Positions 7,923-15,803 of a stretch of 64,000 nucleotides of DNA are shown piece after piece. Within the stretch, counting starts at the first letter, position 1, and every line of letters starts with the position of its first letter. The DNA is taken from assembly GCA_020634395.1 (NCBI GenBank), contig JACKBU010000001.1, forward strand, positions 284,009 to 348,008. Direction: 5' to 3'. This stretch comes from Ardenticatenaceae bacterium (lineage in GTDB: Bacteria > Chloroflexota > Anaerolineae > Promineifilales > Promineifilaceae). The notes beneath the pieces are model-generated. The model was not told the origin of the DNA and made no database searches. It was given only the letters and a program-made list of their open reading frames with translations. The position numbers and the translations under genes are program-made.

Positions 7923-8960
7923 ATGAAGGTTGTTACCAGCGGCGGTTTGCGTGTTGATTACCTTATCACCCCGGAGGGAGAGGCCCATGTGGGCCTGCCC
8001 GGCGGCAACGCCCTTTATGCGGCCGTCGGCGCGGCGCTTTGGACCGATCAGGTGGGGTTATGGGCACGCATTGGAGCCAACTATCCTCCGGGGTGGCTGG
8101 AGCACCTGGCACAGCGCGGCCTGGACACGGCCGGATTGGTGCGCCTGCCCAGCGATCAGGATCACCGCACGTTTTTTGCCTATTTGCCAGACGGCCGTCG
8201 CGACGATACCCATCCTGAGGAGCACTTTCGCCGCATTCAGCAGCCTCTGCCGCTGGCCCTGCAGGGCTACGTCCACTCCACGCCCAATCAGGACAACCCC
8301 AACACCTACGAGCCATTGGCTATCCAGCCGGATGATTGGCCGCCTGCTTACAAAGGGGTAAAGGCCGTGCACCTTTCGCCCAACGCTTTGCGCAGCCACC
8401 TTTTCATTCCCGGCAAATTGCGCCAGAGCGGCGTTAAAACCGTTACCCTGGACCCCGGCGAGCGTTATATGACACCGGCGCTCAGCGTCTATTTGCGTTC
8501 TTTTTTGCCGGCCGTCGACGCCTTTTTGCCCAGCGACCAGGAAATCCGGTCGTTGTTTGGCAGCCAGATTGCCGTGGAAAAGGCAGCCAGTATTTTGTGT
8601 GAATGGGGAGCCAGAATTGCGGTGATTAAGTTGGGACCAGAAGGGGTGTTTGTGCAAGAGCAAAACGGCCGTGCCTTTCACCTCCCACCCTACTATCAAC
8701 CAGGCAGCGGCGAAGTCGTAGACGTAACCGGCGCCGGCGACGCTTTTTGCGGTGGATTTATGGTGGGCCTGGCCCAATCCAACAACGCGCTCACTGCGGC
8801 CAAAATGGGACTGGTATCCGCCTCCTTTGCTCTGGAGGGGTATGGGGCACTGTACGCGCTCGGCGTCCCACGGCAGGCAGCCAGGGAGCGGCTGCTCGTA
8901 ATCAACCAACGGCAAGAAAAAAGACCTGACGCGCAGACATCGTCTACGCGCCAGGTCTAA
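7923..8960 (+). CDS. PfkB-family carbohydrate kinase
   Basis: A 345-residue ribokinase-like sugar or nucleoside kinase. It has the N-terminal substrate region GLPGGNALYAAVGAALW, LDPGERYM, a VIKLGPEGVFV strand, and the C-terminal PfkB signature VDVTGAGDAFCGGFMVG with the catalytic Asp of GAGD. The phosphate acceptor cannot be read from sequence. The last 40 bases of the gene also form a terminator stem for the opposite-strand DUF4342 gene, so the C-terminal residues (RPDAQTSSTRQV) are shaped by that structure. No strong ribosome-binding site is visible. Confidence 0.88.
   Translation: MKVVTSGGLRVDYLITPEGEAHVGLPGGNALYAAVGAALWTDQVGLWARIGANYPPGWLEHLAQRGLDTAGLVRLPSDQDHRTFFAYLPDGRRDDTHPEEHFRRIQQPLPLALQGYVHSTPNQDNPNTYEPLAIQPDDWPPAYKGVKAVHLSPNALRSHLFIPGKLRQSGVKTVTLDPGERYMTPALSVYLRSFLPAVDAFLPSDQEIRSLFGSQIAVEKAASILCEWGARIAVIKLGPEGVFVQEQNGRAFHLPPYYQPGSGEVVDVTGAGDAFCGGFMVGLAQSNNALTAAKMGLVSASFALEGYGALYALGVPRQAARERLLVINQRQEKRPDAQTSSTRQV
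8917..8958 (-). terminator. Terminator of the DUF4342 gene, inside the end of the PfkB gene
   Basis: Bases 8922-8933 pair with 8947-8958 (12 bp, one mismatch), and read on the minus strand the stem is followed by six T. It ends DUF4342 transcripts and lies within the last codons of the convergent kinase gene. Confidence 0.8.
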
Positions 8961-9009
8961 ACATCCGCTGTTGATTTGCCAGTTAACCAGCAGCAGCGTG
9001 TTAGAGAGT

Positions 9010-9366
9010 TTAAGCCTCGGCAGCCATCTCCGGTTCTTTTTCTTGCACCGGCTCGCGCCGTTCTACCAGAATCGTGCAGTCCGTGACCAACGCCGCAATA
9101 AGGGCTACGGCCGAATACACGGGCAGCATGGCAATACCCGCCACACCCATGACCAACGGCACTTCCAGGTGCAGGTTCATTTTCTCATTTTTGATGACGA
9201 GGCGGCGCACAGTGGCCTCTTTCACGAGTTTCTTGACCATGCCCACCAACTCTCCACCGGCCACAACAAACTCTTCCGACCAGCTCTTGCCCTCTTCAGT
9301 GGTTTCTTCGTCTTCCATGACCGGAATTTCTTCCTCGTTCACAAAGTTTTCTTTTTCTTCGTTCAT
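9010..9366 (-). CDS. DUF4342 domain-containing protein
   Basis: A 118-residue protein: an acidic N-terminus (about 30 residues, many Glu), then the DUF4342 core EEFVVAGGELVGMVKKLVKEATVRRLVIKNE and EVPLVMGVAGIAMLPVYSAVALIAALVTDCTILVE, which includes one hydrophobic segment. Function is unknown; members are small membrane-associated proteins common in Chloroflexota and Firmicutes. An AGGAGATG site lies just upstream of the ATG. The gene has its own terminator. Confidence 0.88.
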   Translation of the reverse strand: MNEEKENFVNEEEIPVMEDEETTEEGKSWSEEFVVAGGELVGMVKKLVKEATVRRLVIKNEKMNLHLEVPLVMGVAGIAMLPVYSAVALIAALVTDCTILVERREPVQEKEPEMAAEA

Positions 9367-9620
9367 TTAACATCTCCTTGCATATTTGCAAATAAGGTTT
9401 CGGCGCAGGAAAGTTCCTTTACGCGCCCTGAGTGATAGATCCCTTCCTGTGCCGCGACAAGCCATCAGGCGTGTTTCCTGCCGCAGGCTGTCTAACGATA
9501 CGCAGCAGGGAACCAAAAGTTGCAGTGTAGCCGCGAACCGGGGAATCGGTATAATTTAGTTGCATCATCAACCGATCCTGCTGGGCCGTAAACGGGCTGG
9601 CAGAAGGGGTAACGGCCGTT

Positions 9621-10607
9621 ATGTCCTCATCAAGCCTTCTCCTACTCTCCATACTTGCCGCAGCGCTGCCTGTTACCCTTTACATTGGCCTCATCTACTG
9701 GGCAGACCGGTATGAAAAAGAGCCGTGGTGGCTGCTGCTGGCCACTTTTTTCTGGGGGGCCGTTCCCAGCATCCTCTTCGCCTATATTTTCAACAGCATT
9801 TTTAGCCTGCCCCTCTACCTGGTGGCCGGCGATGCCCTGGGTGAAAGCCTGAGCGCCACGTTTGTTGCCCCAATTGTGGAAGAGACGATTAAAGGCCTGG
9901 CCGTCGTAGGCATCCTGCTGCTGTGGCGCGACGAGATCGACAGTCCGCTGGATGGCATCATCTACGGGGCAATGGTGGGCCTGGGCTTTGCTCTGGTAGA
10001 AAACGTTTATTACTTCATCAACGTGTATCAAGAAGGCGGTATTGATGCCTGGGGCATTAACGTTTTTATACGCAGCATTGTTTTCGGCCTGAACCATGCC
10101 TTGTTTACCAGCATGATTGGGTTGGGTATTGCCCTGGCTCGCTCGTTCACCCAGCCGTTGGCAAAAGTAGCGGCAGTGATGGGGGGCTGGGCAACGGCCA
10201 TGTTCCTCCATTTCTTGCACAACCTCAGCGTCTCATTTGGCAATTTGCTGTGCCTGGTAGCTTTGTTTAGCGACTGGGCCGGACTGCTCTTGACTCTATT
10301 GATCATCGTCTGGGCCTTGCTGCAAGAGCGCCAGTGGCTGCGCCATTATCTGGCCGAAGAAGTCAGCCTGGGCTATCTCACCAGCAGCCAGTATGTTATC
10401 GTCTGTTCTGGACGCCAGCGCGTTCGCTATCAGTGGGGTGTGCTGCTGGGCCACGGTCCGGCGGCTTACTGGCGCACGGTCCGCAGCCACCACCGTTTGA
10501 GCGAGCTGGCTTATAAAAAACACCACTATAAACGGTTCCAGGATGAGCGCAGCCGCGAACTGATTGATTCTCTGCGCGCCGAAATTCAGGCGCAAGGCCA
10601 GGTTTAG
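9621..10607 (+). CDS. PrsW-family intramembrane metalloprotease
   Basis: A 328-residue membrane protein with about eight hydrophobic segments. It carries the PrsW (M82) motifs EKEPW after the first helix, APIVEETIKG (the EExxK-type active-site helix), ENVYYF and a HALFTSMIGLGIA helix. PrsW in Bacillus cleaves an anti-sigma factor; the substrate here is unknown. A soluble tail of about 90 residues follows the last helix. A TATAAT at 9550-9555 could be its -10 element. Between 9367 and 9620 I see no gene. The stop lies 8 bp from the convergent DinB gene. Confidence 0.88.
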   Translation: MSSSSLLLLSILAAALPVTLYIGLIYWADRYEKEPWWLLLATFFWGAVPSILFAYIFNSIFSLPLYLVAGDALGESLSATFVAPIVEETIKGLAVVGILLLWRDEIDSPLDGIIYGAMVGLGFALVENVYYFINVYQEGGIDAWGINVFIRSIVFGLNHALFTSMIGLGIALARSFTQPLAKVAAVMGGWATAMFLHFLHNLSVSFGNLLCLVALFSDWAGLLLTLLIIVWALLQERQWLRHYLAEEVSLGYLTSSQYVIVCSGRQRVRYQWGVLLGHGPAAYWRTVRSHHRLSELAYKKHHYKRFQDERSRELIDSLRAEIQAQGQV

Positions 10608-10615
10608 GCCATTCA

Positions 10616-11089
10616 TCACTTTTGCAGGAGTTTTTGCAGCTGTTCCCAGTGGGCCTGATCGTGCTTGACCGCCAGATTGAGGAGTTCGTGCGAGGTAGTG
10701 GGACCGAAGTAGGAGTGACGACCCTGGCGCTGCCAAAAGAGATCATTGGCCGGGGGCAGCATGGCGATGGTTTCCTGGCGGGCGGCTAAAAATGACTGGA
10801 GGGCGAGACGGCCGTTTTGCCGCGCATAGCCCCGTTCCAGCACCCAATCATCGGACGTCGCCCCCGGTATGAAGGCATTGTCCAACGCCAGCATACTGCG
10901 AAAGCGGACCTGGTGCACCTCGCGTTCTACGTCCCGTAAATGGCAGGACAGCTCCGTCAGATTCCATTCCGCGGGCGCAGGCCGCCAGTGCCAGTCAATG
11001 TCCGCCACGGCCGTGGCCTCAGAAACGGCCGTGGCAAAACCTTTCAGGTCGGCCAGCAGTTCGGCGACGGGTGGCGGTTCTTGCAGCAT
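10616..11089 (-). CDS. DinB-family protein
   Basis: A 157-residue four-helix DinB/YfiT-type protein: AEWNLTELSCHLRDVEREVH holds the first metal-binding His, and NLAVKHDQAHWEQLQKLL the C-terminal pair. Family members are metal-dependent, thiol-transferase-like enzymes, most without known substrates. Its ATG shares one base with the stop of the upstream HAD gene (TGATG), so both are coupled in translation. Confidence 0.85.
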   Translation of the reverse strand: MLQEPPPVAELLADLKGFATAVSEATAVADIDWHWRPAPAEWNLTELSCHLRDVEREVHQVRFRSMLALDNAFIPGATSDDWVLERGYARQNGRLALQSFLAARQETIAMLPPANDLFWQRQGRHSYFGPTTSHELLNLAVKHDQAHWEQLQKLLQK

Positions 11090-11832
11090 CAGGTTTCACT
11101 CGGCGGGACAGCGCTGTCGGGCCAGCCAGCGGTCAGCAAATCATACAGGTGGGATAGGGTTCCTGAGCCGGTTATTAGCGCCCCATCCGGCGGCGGATCA
11201 TCCGCCACAGGCACCCAGTACGTGGCACAGCCTGCCGCAGACGCCGGCGCAATGTCGTTTTCCCAGTCATCGCCCACCATCAAAGCGGCCGCTGGCTCCA
11301 CTTCGATTCGCTGCAAGATTTCATGGTAGTAGGCTAGATGCGGCTTGGTGGCGTGCATGTTCTCGTAGCTTGTTACCAGGGCGTAGGGGTAGTCGGTGAC
11401 CGGTGCGCCCGCCCAGGCTAACCGCTGCTCGATAGCTTGCCGGGGAAACAAGGGGTTCGTGGCGATGACTACTTTGAGAGCACGCTTAAAACACAGCTGC
11501 AGCAGTTCCGGCACGCAGGGCTGCCGGGTAGTTACGGCCGCCAGTTGAGAAAACTGCTCGGCATAAAAAACGTCAAAAAAGGGTTCCATTTCGGCCGGAT
11601 TCAGGCCGGTGCGCTGCTGGAAGGCATTCCAGAAGACGTCGCGATTGGAAACGGCCGTGTCCGTATTGGCTATCACCGCCTGGGTGGAAATCATCAATTC
11701 CTGCAAAAACTGCTCGCGCGGCATGTAGCGCTCGGCATAGCGGCCTAACAAGGCAAAATAACGAGGAAGAAACGTGTCCAGGTCATTCCCCAACAAGGTA
11801 TCATCCAGATCAAATAAAACTGCCTGCAACAT
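11089..11832 (-). CDS. HAD-superfamily hydrolase
   Basis: A HAD hydrolase of about 247 residues. Motif I is AVLFDLDDTLLGN, motif II lies at VVIATNP, motif III has the Lys of HATKPHLAYYHEIL, and motif IV is LMVGDDWENDIAPASAAG. It probably is a small-molecule phosphatase (PGP/YjjG-like cap). Two ATGs are possible; I prefer 11832 because AAGGGGG sits about 6 bp upstream of it, whereas it abuts the one at 11838. It forms an operon with dinB. Confidence 0.88.
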   Translation of the reverse strand: MLQAVLFDLDDTLLGNDLDTFLPRYFALLGRYAERYMPREQFLQELMISTQAVIANTDTAVSNRDVFWNAFQQRTGLNPAEMEPFFDVFYAEQFSQLAAVTTRQPCVPELLQLCFKRALKVVIATNPLFPRQAIEQRLAWAGAPVTDYPYALVTSYENMHATKPHLAYYHEILQRIEVEPAAALMVGDDWENDIAPASAAGCATYWVPVADDPPPDGALITGSGTLSHLYDLLTAGWPDSAVPPSET

Positions 11833-11888
11833 GGTCATCCCCCTTACATCAAGTTCACCTGGCCATGAACATCCCGGAGCCCCATTAA

Positions 11889-12230
11889 CTAAGCCTCGCC
11901 AAACAAATCACGTAAACCTGGCTTTTCTAAAGCACACTTAGGACACCCAATGTGTGGTTCCGGCACGTCGATCAGGTGGCGGCTGCATGACGCCTGCACT
12001 TCAATGTGACGATTAAGTCCCAGGAAGCCTTTTTTAACGGTCGCTTCTAAAACCAGGTAAGGGCTGCTGTTGGCCAGTAAAATACCAGGCACCGGGCACG
12101 AAAAACAATCTTCCGGTTTCCAGGCAGGCGAGAGTTGATTTTGGGCTATCAGGCGGCATTCCTGGGTGGAATTGCCGCGATGGAAGTCCTGATAATAAAA
12201 GTGACATTCCTTGCCAGCGGGTGTTCTCAT
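11889..12230 (-). CDS. Cysteine-rich conserved hypothetical protein
   Basis: A 113-residue protein that I do not recognise. It has seven cysteines, including two CxxC pairs (CFSC near residue 42, CPKC near residue 95) and ECHFYYQDFHRGNSTQECR at the N-terminus, which suggests a metal-binding fold. The start lies just downstream of the terminator of tRNA-Arg on the same strand, so it may be expressed from tRNA read-through or its own weak promoter. Confidence 0.65.
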   Translation of the reverse strand: MRTPAGKECHFYYQDFHRGNSTQECRLIAQNQLSPAWKPEDCFSCPVPGILLANSSPYLVLEATVKKGFLGLNRHIEVQASCSRHLIDVPEPHIGCPKCALEKPGLRDLFGEA

Positions 12231-12242
12231 GGTCGATTTTCC

Positions 12243-12272
12243 AAAAAAAAAGCGACCCCGGTTGGTGTCGCT
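12243..12272 (-). terminator. Terminator after the tRNA-Arg gene
   Basis: AGCGAC (12251-12256) pairs with GTCGCT (12267-12272); on the minus strand the stem is followed by nine T. It lies 7 bp from the tRNA 3' end. Confidence 0.85.
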
Positions 12273-12279
12273 TGTTTAG

Positions 12280-12353
12280 TACGCCCTGAGAGACTCGAAC
12301 TCCCGACCTACTGGTTCGTAGCCAGTCGCTCTAATCCACTGAGCTAAGGGCGC
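12280..12353 (-). tRNA. tRNA-Arg (anticodon ACG)
   Basis: Reading the minus strand, GCGCCCT pairs with AGGGCGT. The D-arm is GCTCAGTGGATTAGAGC, the anticodon stem CTGG/CCAG encloses CTACGAA (anticodon ACG), and the T-arm has GTTCGAGTC. Length is 74 with no encoded CCA. A34 would need deamination to inosine by TadA. Confidence 0.95.
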
Positions 12354-12449
12354 ATGTTAGACCTCTGTTAAAACATTATCACAATTTGCTTCGTTGAACA
12401 ACCAAGTTGTTTGGGAAATTTCCCGAAACCCGGCCAGGAAAGCAAAAGG

Positions 12450-12540
12450 CGGGGAGACAGGGATTCGAACCCTGGAACGGCTTTTTAACACCGTTAACCG
12501 CTTAGCAGGCGGCCCCAATCGACCACTCTGGCATCTCCCC
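12450..12540 (-). tRNA. tRNA-Ser (anticodon GCT)
   Basis: Minus strand GGGGAGA pairs with TCTCCCC. The anticodon loop CTGCTAA gives GCT. A long variable arm (about 20 bases) and GTTCGAATC T-loop are typical of serine tRNA. Length is 91, no encoded CCA. Confidence 0.95.
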
Positions 12541-12631
12541 AGTTTGATTACCTTCGGAGAGGTTTTGGATTTAACTGTTAACGGCCGTGTTCATCAACAA
12601 GTTGAGCAACGAGCGCTTGTAAACCTGTCAG

Positions 12632-12718
12632 CGGAGGGAGAGGGATTCGAACCCCCGGTGAGCATAAGCCCACTACGGTTTTCAAGACCGTTGCCTTCGT
12701 CCACTCGGCCATCCCTCC
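12632..12718 (-). tRNA. tRNA-Ser (anticodon TGA)
   Basis: Minus strand GGAGGGA pairs with TCCCTCC. The anticodon loop CTTGAAA gives TGA, with a long variable arm and GTTCGAATC T-loop. Length is 87. The three tRNAs run in the same direction in the order Ser(TGA), Ser(GCT), Arg(ACG) and end at one terminator. Confidence 0.95.
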
Positions 12719-12783
12719 ATCCCTCAGAGAGGTCCTTACAAGGGTGGAAAGTATAGCACGGCCGTTTTGCCATGTCAAAAATC

Positions 12784-13557
12784 CTAAGCCTGGTAGATTG
12801 CCAGATCAGCCACCTCTAACCACTGGACGGCGGGCACGGATAAGGCTCCCCAGCCGAAACGGCCGTCTACGGTTACCGCCATGTACTGGTTGTCCATCCA
12901 GCAGACAAAACCCAATGGGCCGCGTGGACTGTGGCTGGTTTGTAAGATGGTACGGCCGTCTACCTTGAAGACGCAGCCGTCAGGCAGCCAGGTTAAGGTG
13001 TAAGTGTGCCAGGCTGTTATGGCGGCGGGAATAGGCGCGAAGCTGATGCCGAGGCGGCGGCGCACAATCGGCCAGATGCGGCGGCGCGCGGCCGGCAGCC
13101 GGTTAAGCAGGAGGACAAAGGGCGCCAAGGGAATGAGGGAAACGGCCGTGCGTTGGCCAGCGTCAACCGTCGCGGCAAACCATCCCCGCCCTGGCCCTTC
13201 CAGGGGCAAAGGCAAGTTGGAAGGTTCAGAGGCAAAGAAGAACCATGTGGCCTGGGGCAGCGCTGGTCTGGGCACGGATGGGTCACCAAAAGGGGAATTC
13301 CAAAAACCAAAACCGGCCGTGCCCACCAACCGGTCTGCTTCGTGGGAAAAACGGGCGCGCAGGGACAGGGTGAGACCAGGATGCCAACGGAAACGGCCGT
13401 GTCCCCAACCCCAAAGGCCAGAACCATCCCCGGCATAATCATCAAACTGCGCGTCGGCATAACCGGCCGAGACGGGTGGCAGCCAGCAAGTGGTCGTCGT
13501 CCCAAATGTTACCAGCCCCCCATTCAGTTCAAGCAGTTGAAAATCAGCCCGGTTCAT
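12784..13557 (-). CDS. Hypothetical protein, concanavalin-like beta-sandwich suspected
   Basis: A 257-residue protein with no signal peptide. It is rich in aromatic residues and short strands: WGWGHGRFRWHPGLTLSLRARFSHEADRL, GFGFWNSPFG, WHTYTLTWLPDGCVFKVDGRTI and GPLGFVCWMDNQY. This pattern of a ligand-facing jelly-roll, with a W-H-x-Y-x-L-x-W strand and an F-x-V-D-G strand, is like family 16 glycosidase or LamG folds, but I see no GH16 catalytic ExDxE. A sugar- or lipid-binding role is a guess. Nothing nearby explains it. Confidence 0.6.
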   Translation of the reverse strand: MNRADFQLLELNGGLVTFGTTTTCWLPPVSAGYADAQFDDYAGDGSGLWGWGHGRFRWHPGLTLSLRARFSHEADRLVGTAGFGFWNSPFGDPSVPRPALPQATWFFFASEPSNLPLPLEGPGRGWFAATVDAGQRTAVSLIPLAPFVLLLNRLPAARRRIWPIVRRRLGISFAPIPAAITAWHTYTLTWLPDGCVFKVDGRTILQTSHSPRGPLGFVCWMDNQYMAVTVDGRFGWGALSVPAVQWLEVADLAIYQA

Positions 13558-13590
13558 ACGCCTTCATCTGTCTATTCTCTCAGAATTGAG

Positions 13591-13596
13591 TATAAT
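13591..13596 (+). promoter_or_regulatory. -10 element of the MBL-fold gene
   Basis: Perfect TATAAT 27 bp before the ATG at 13623; the region 17 bp upstream (CTGTCT) is a poor -35. Confidence 0.4.
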
Positions 13597-13622
13597 TGTG
13601 CCCACGAAGGAGAGCATTTTTT

Positions 13623-14252
13623 ATGGAAATTACGTGGTACGGACTAAGCTGCTTTCGCATTACCGAAAGAAAACACGCCAACGTGGTCACCGATCCCTAT
13701 GACTCAAGTCTGGGTCTGCCGCCGCTCAAGCTAAAAGCTGATGTTATCACAGTCAGCCACGATGCTAAAGGGCATAATCAGCCGGATGGTGTTACAGGCT
13801 ACCAGCATATCCTGAACGGTCCCGGTGAATATGAAATTGGCAACGTGTTCATCACCGGCATTGCCACCCCGGGCGAGGCCAAAACAACACAAAATGTCGT
13901 CTACCTGTTTGATTACGATGGCCTGACGGTCGCCCATCTGGGCGATATGCAAAAAGTGCCCACACAAACCCAGATTGAAGCGCTGGAGGAAGTGGGCGTG
14001 CTGCTGCTGCCGGTAGGCGGCGGAAACAGCCTGAACGCAGCTCAGGCTTCAGAACTGGTTTCTATGTTGGAACCGAATATTGTGATCCCCATGCATTACC
14101 AGATGCCTCATCTGAAGCTGGAGTTGGATGCAGTGGAACGCTTCTTGAAAGAGATGGGTGTTACCGAACCAAAAGAAGAAAGTACACTAAAACTTTCAGG
14201 GACCAGTCTGCCAGAAGAAACAGAAATTGTTTTGTTAACGCCAAAACTATAG
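13623..14252 (+). CDS. MBL-fold metallo-hydrolase, UlaG-like
   Basis: A 209-residue protein starting MEITWYGLSCFRI, the usual opening of UlaG-like metallo-beta-lactamase-fold hydrolases. The expected HxHxDH loop reads VSHDAKGHN, keeping only part of the metal ligands; the later Asp is in HLGDMQKV and a His in IPMHYQMPH. The fold is clear but the metal site is reduced, so activity is uncertain. The ATG at 13623 has AAGGAG about 11 bp upstream; the longer frame from 13596 is not needed. Confidence 0.85.
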   Translation: MEITWYGLSCFRITERKHANVVTDPYDSSLGLPPLKLKADVITVSHDAKGHNQPDGVTGYQHILNGPGEYEIGNVFITGIATPGEAKTTQNVVYLFDYDGLTVAHLGDMQKVPTQTQIEALEEVGVLLLPVGGGNSLNAAQASELVSMLEPNIVIPMHYQMPHLKLELDAVERFLKEMGVTEPKEESTLKLSGTSLPEETEIVLLTPKL

Positions 14253-14280
14253 CGGGTCCTGCGCGGCTCACAGGATGATT

Positions 14281-14583
14281 ATGGCTACCAAACTTTTAAT
14301 GCGCTGGAACATTCGCCCAGAGACAGAATCGGAATATTATGAGTTTCTGGTTCATGAATTTATGCCAGGTATGAACAAACTGGGCATTACGGATATTCAG
14401 GTATGGTATACGACCTATGGTGACTGCGAGCAAAAGCTGGCCAGCGGTGTCACGCCATCCATGGATAAGATGAATGCCGCGCTGCGCAGTTCATCTTGGG
14501 ACAAGCTGCGGGAGAAGCTGCAAACCTACGTTACAGACTTTGACTTGAAGATTATTTCGGGTACTCGGGGATTTCAGATTTAA
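14281..14583 (+). CDS. Conserved hypothetical protein (dimeric alpha-beta barrel-like)
   Basis: A 100-residue protein, MATKLLMRWNIRPETESEYYEFLVHEFMPG and onward, with one Cys. The strand-helix pattern (LLMRWNIRPE..YYEFLVHEF.PGM..LGITDIQVWYT) looks like a small ferredoxin-like dimeric barrel, but no catalytic motif is evident. It lies 28 bp after the MBL gene on the same strand and is likely cotranscribed, ending at the hairpin at 14606-14644. The start at 14281 has AGGA five bases upstream. Confidence 0.65.
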   Translation: MATKLLMRWNIRPETESEYYEFLVHEFMPGMNKLGITDIQVWYTTYGDCEQKLASGVTPSMDKMNAALRSSSWDKLREKLQTYVTDFDLKIISGTRGFQI

Positions 14584-14605
14584 TCTGGCCCGGATGCTTT
14601 GGAAT

Positions 14606-14644
14606 GAAAAAGCCTGCCCATGACATGATGCGGCAGGCTTTTTT
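14606..14644. terminator. Bidirectional terminator
   Basis: AAGCCTGCC (14610-14618) pairs with GGCAGGCTT (14632-14640), with T-run on the right and A-run on the left. It serves the MBL operon and the convergent FmdB gene. Confidence 0.85.
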
Positions 14645-14664
14645 GGTTATGGAGGAGGGAGAGG

Positions 14665-14994
14665 TTATACGGCCGTGCTCGTGGCCTTCTCCGATTTCTT
14701 TTCTGTCTTGCTGGTAGTTTCGCTGGTCTTATTATCTGTAGCCGTGGCGCTGCTCTCCGCTTCGCCGCCCTTTTCGCTTTTCTCCGACTTGCCAGATGGC
14801 AAGGTGGCGCTCTGACCGGAGCGGTTATCGGTGACGTAAAAACCTTTTCCCTTAAAAACCACGCCGACCGAATTGACAACTCGTCGCACTTCGCCCTGGC
14901 AAACAGGGCATTCCGTGAGCGGATCATCCGTCATGCGCTGGCGCACCTCAAACTCATGGTCACATTCTTTGCAACGATACGTATATATTGGCAT
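14665..14994 (-). CDS. FmdB-family zinc-ribbon protein
   Basis: A 109-residue protein. MPIYTYRCKECDHEFEVRQRM and CPVCQGEVRRVVNSVGVVFKGKGFYVTDNR are the FmdB/CxxC regulatory domain, with two CxxC knuckles forming a zinc ribbon. A Ser/Lys/Glu/Thr-rich tail of about 45 residues is probably disordered. FmdB was first named as a formamidase regulator; the general role is not known. Confidence 0.92.
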   Translation of the reverse strand: MPIYTYRCKECDHEFEVRQRMTDDPLTECPVCQGEVRRVVNSVGVVFKGKGFYVTDNRSGQSATLPSGKSEKSEKGGEAESSATATDNKTSETTSKTEKKSEKATSTAV

Positions 14995-15061
14995 TGGACA
15001 ACCTAAACAGTTGAATTAGATTCACTCAAACGAAAATTTATTGTAACGGGCAGCCTATGTT

Positions 15062-15090
15062 TTGACAACCCGACATCGCTGCATTATGCT
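15062..15090 (+). promoter_or_regulatory. Sigma-70-type promoter of the PH-domain gene
   Basis: TTGACA at 15062-15067 and TATGCT at 15085-15090, exactly 17 bp apart. It lies 85 bp before the start codon, so a 5' leader of about 75 bases is expected. Confidence 0.7.
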
Positions 15091-15174
15091 ATCAATGTTT
15101 TGTAAGTTTTAGATAAACAAACGCCCGTTTTTGGGCATTCGTTAAGCTAAGTTCAGCCAAAAGGAAGGCGACAC

Positions 15175-15729
15175 ATGAGCGTTCAGGAAACACTTGGGAA
15201 AATTCAGTCTCAGATTTGGCAAGCGATTGAAAAGTCAGACATCGACGTCAGCGGCATGAGTAAAGACTCTTTATCCGCGCTGGTAGATCTGGCCTCTGAA
15301 GCGGCCTTGGTAGCGATCGATGACGAGATGGGCAATGAATTAGACGACGAAAAGAAGGTGGTGGGCACGGCCGTTTCGCAAGACATCCTCGACGATAACA
15401 AAGAAGACATCCTGTGGGAAGGGCGCCCGTTTCTCTCCCTCTCTCTACAGTACACCATTACCGACGAGCGCATCCGCATCACTTCCGGTGTTTTAGGCAA
15501 AGCCCGTGAAAACATCGAGCTGGTACGCATTCAAGACCTCGACTACAAACAAACCATGACCGAACGCATGATCAACATCGGCGATATTTCCGTGCTCAGT
15601 CACGACCGCAGCGACCCCCGCGTCGTGCTTAAGAACGTGAAGGATCCCGAAGGCGTCTATGAGATTTTACGCCGCGCCGTGCTGAACGCGCGCAAGAAGC
15701 ATGGATTTACGTATCGCGAAGAAATGTAA
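15175..15729 (+). CDS. Bacterial PH-domain protein
   Basis: A 184-residue soluble protein. An N-terminal helical part (about 80 residues) precedes a bPH domain (YdbS/DUF304-like): EGRPFLSLSLQYTITDERIRITSGVLGKARENIELVRIQDLDYKQT, then INIGDISVLSHDRSDPRVVLKNVKDPEGVYEILRRAV. Unlike typical DUF304 proteins it has no membrane helices. Possibly a protein-protein or lipid-binding adaptor; function unknown. AAGGAAGGCG lies upstream of the ATG. Confidence 0.85.
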   Translation: MSVQETLGKIQSQIWQAIEKSDIDVSGMSKDSLSALVDLASEAALVAIDDEMGNELDDEKKVVGTAVSQDILDDNKEDILWEGRPFLSLSLQYTITDERIRITSGVLGKARENIELVRIQDLDYKQTMTERMINIGDISVLSHDRSDPRVVLKNVKDPEGVYEILRRAVLNARKKHGFTYREEM

Positions 15730-15734
15730 TCAGG

Positions 15735-15803
15735 TGCGGTGATGTTTAAGTGTTCAGGTTTTCAGGCGGCCCTGAATACCTGAACACTTGAACGCCTAAG
15801 CAC
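15735..15803. repeat. Octamer-repeat hairpin between convergent genes
   Basis: AAGTGTTCAGGT (15748-15759) pairs with ACCTGAACACTT (15778-15789), with a further inner stem TCAGG/CCTGA. Same unit family as at 915-957 and 1347-1397. It separates the PH gene from the histidine kinase gene and may act as transcript end. Confidence 0.75.

Noticed and set aside
9419..9652. 77-codon minus-strand open frame before prsW
   Set aside because: Overlaps the prsW start, no motif and no ribosome-binding site.
12280..12718. tRNA-linked integration site of a mobile element
   Set aside because: No integrase, no repeated tRNA end and ordinary genes on both sides.
12394..12756. 120-codon open frame across the tRNA cluster
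   Set aside because: It is read through two tRNA-Ser genes on the opposite strand.
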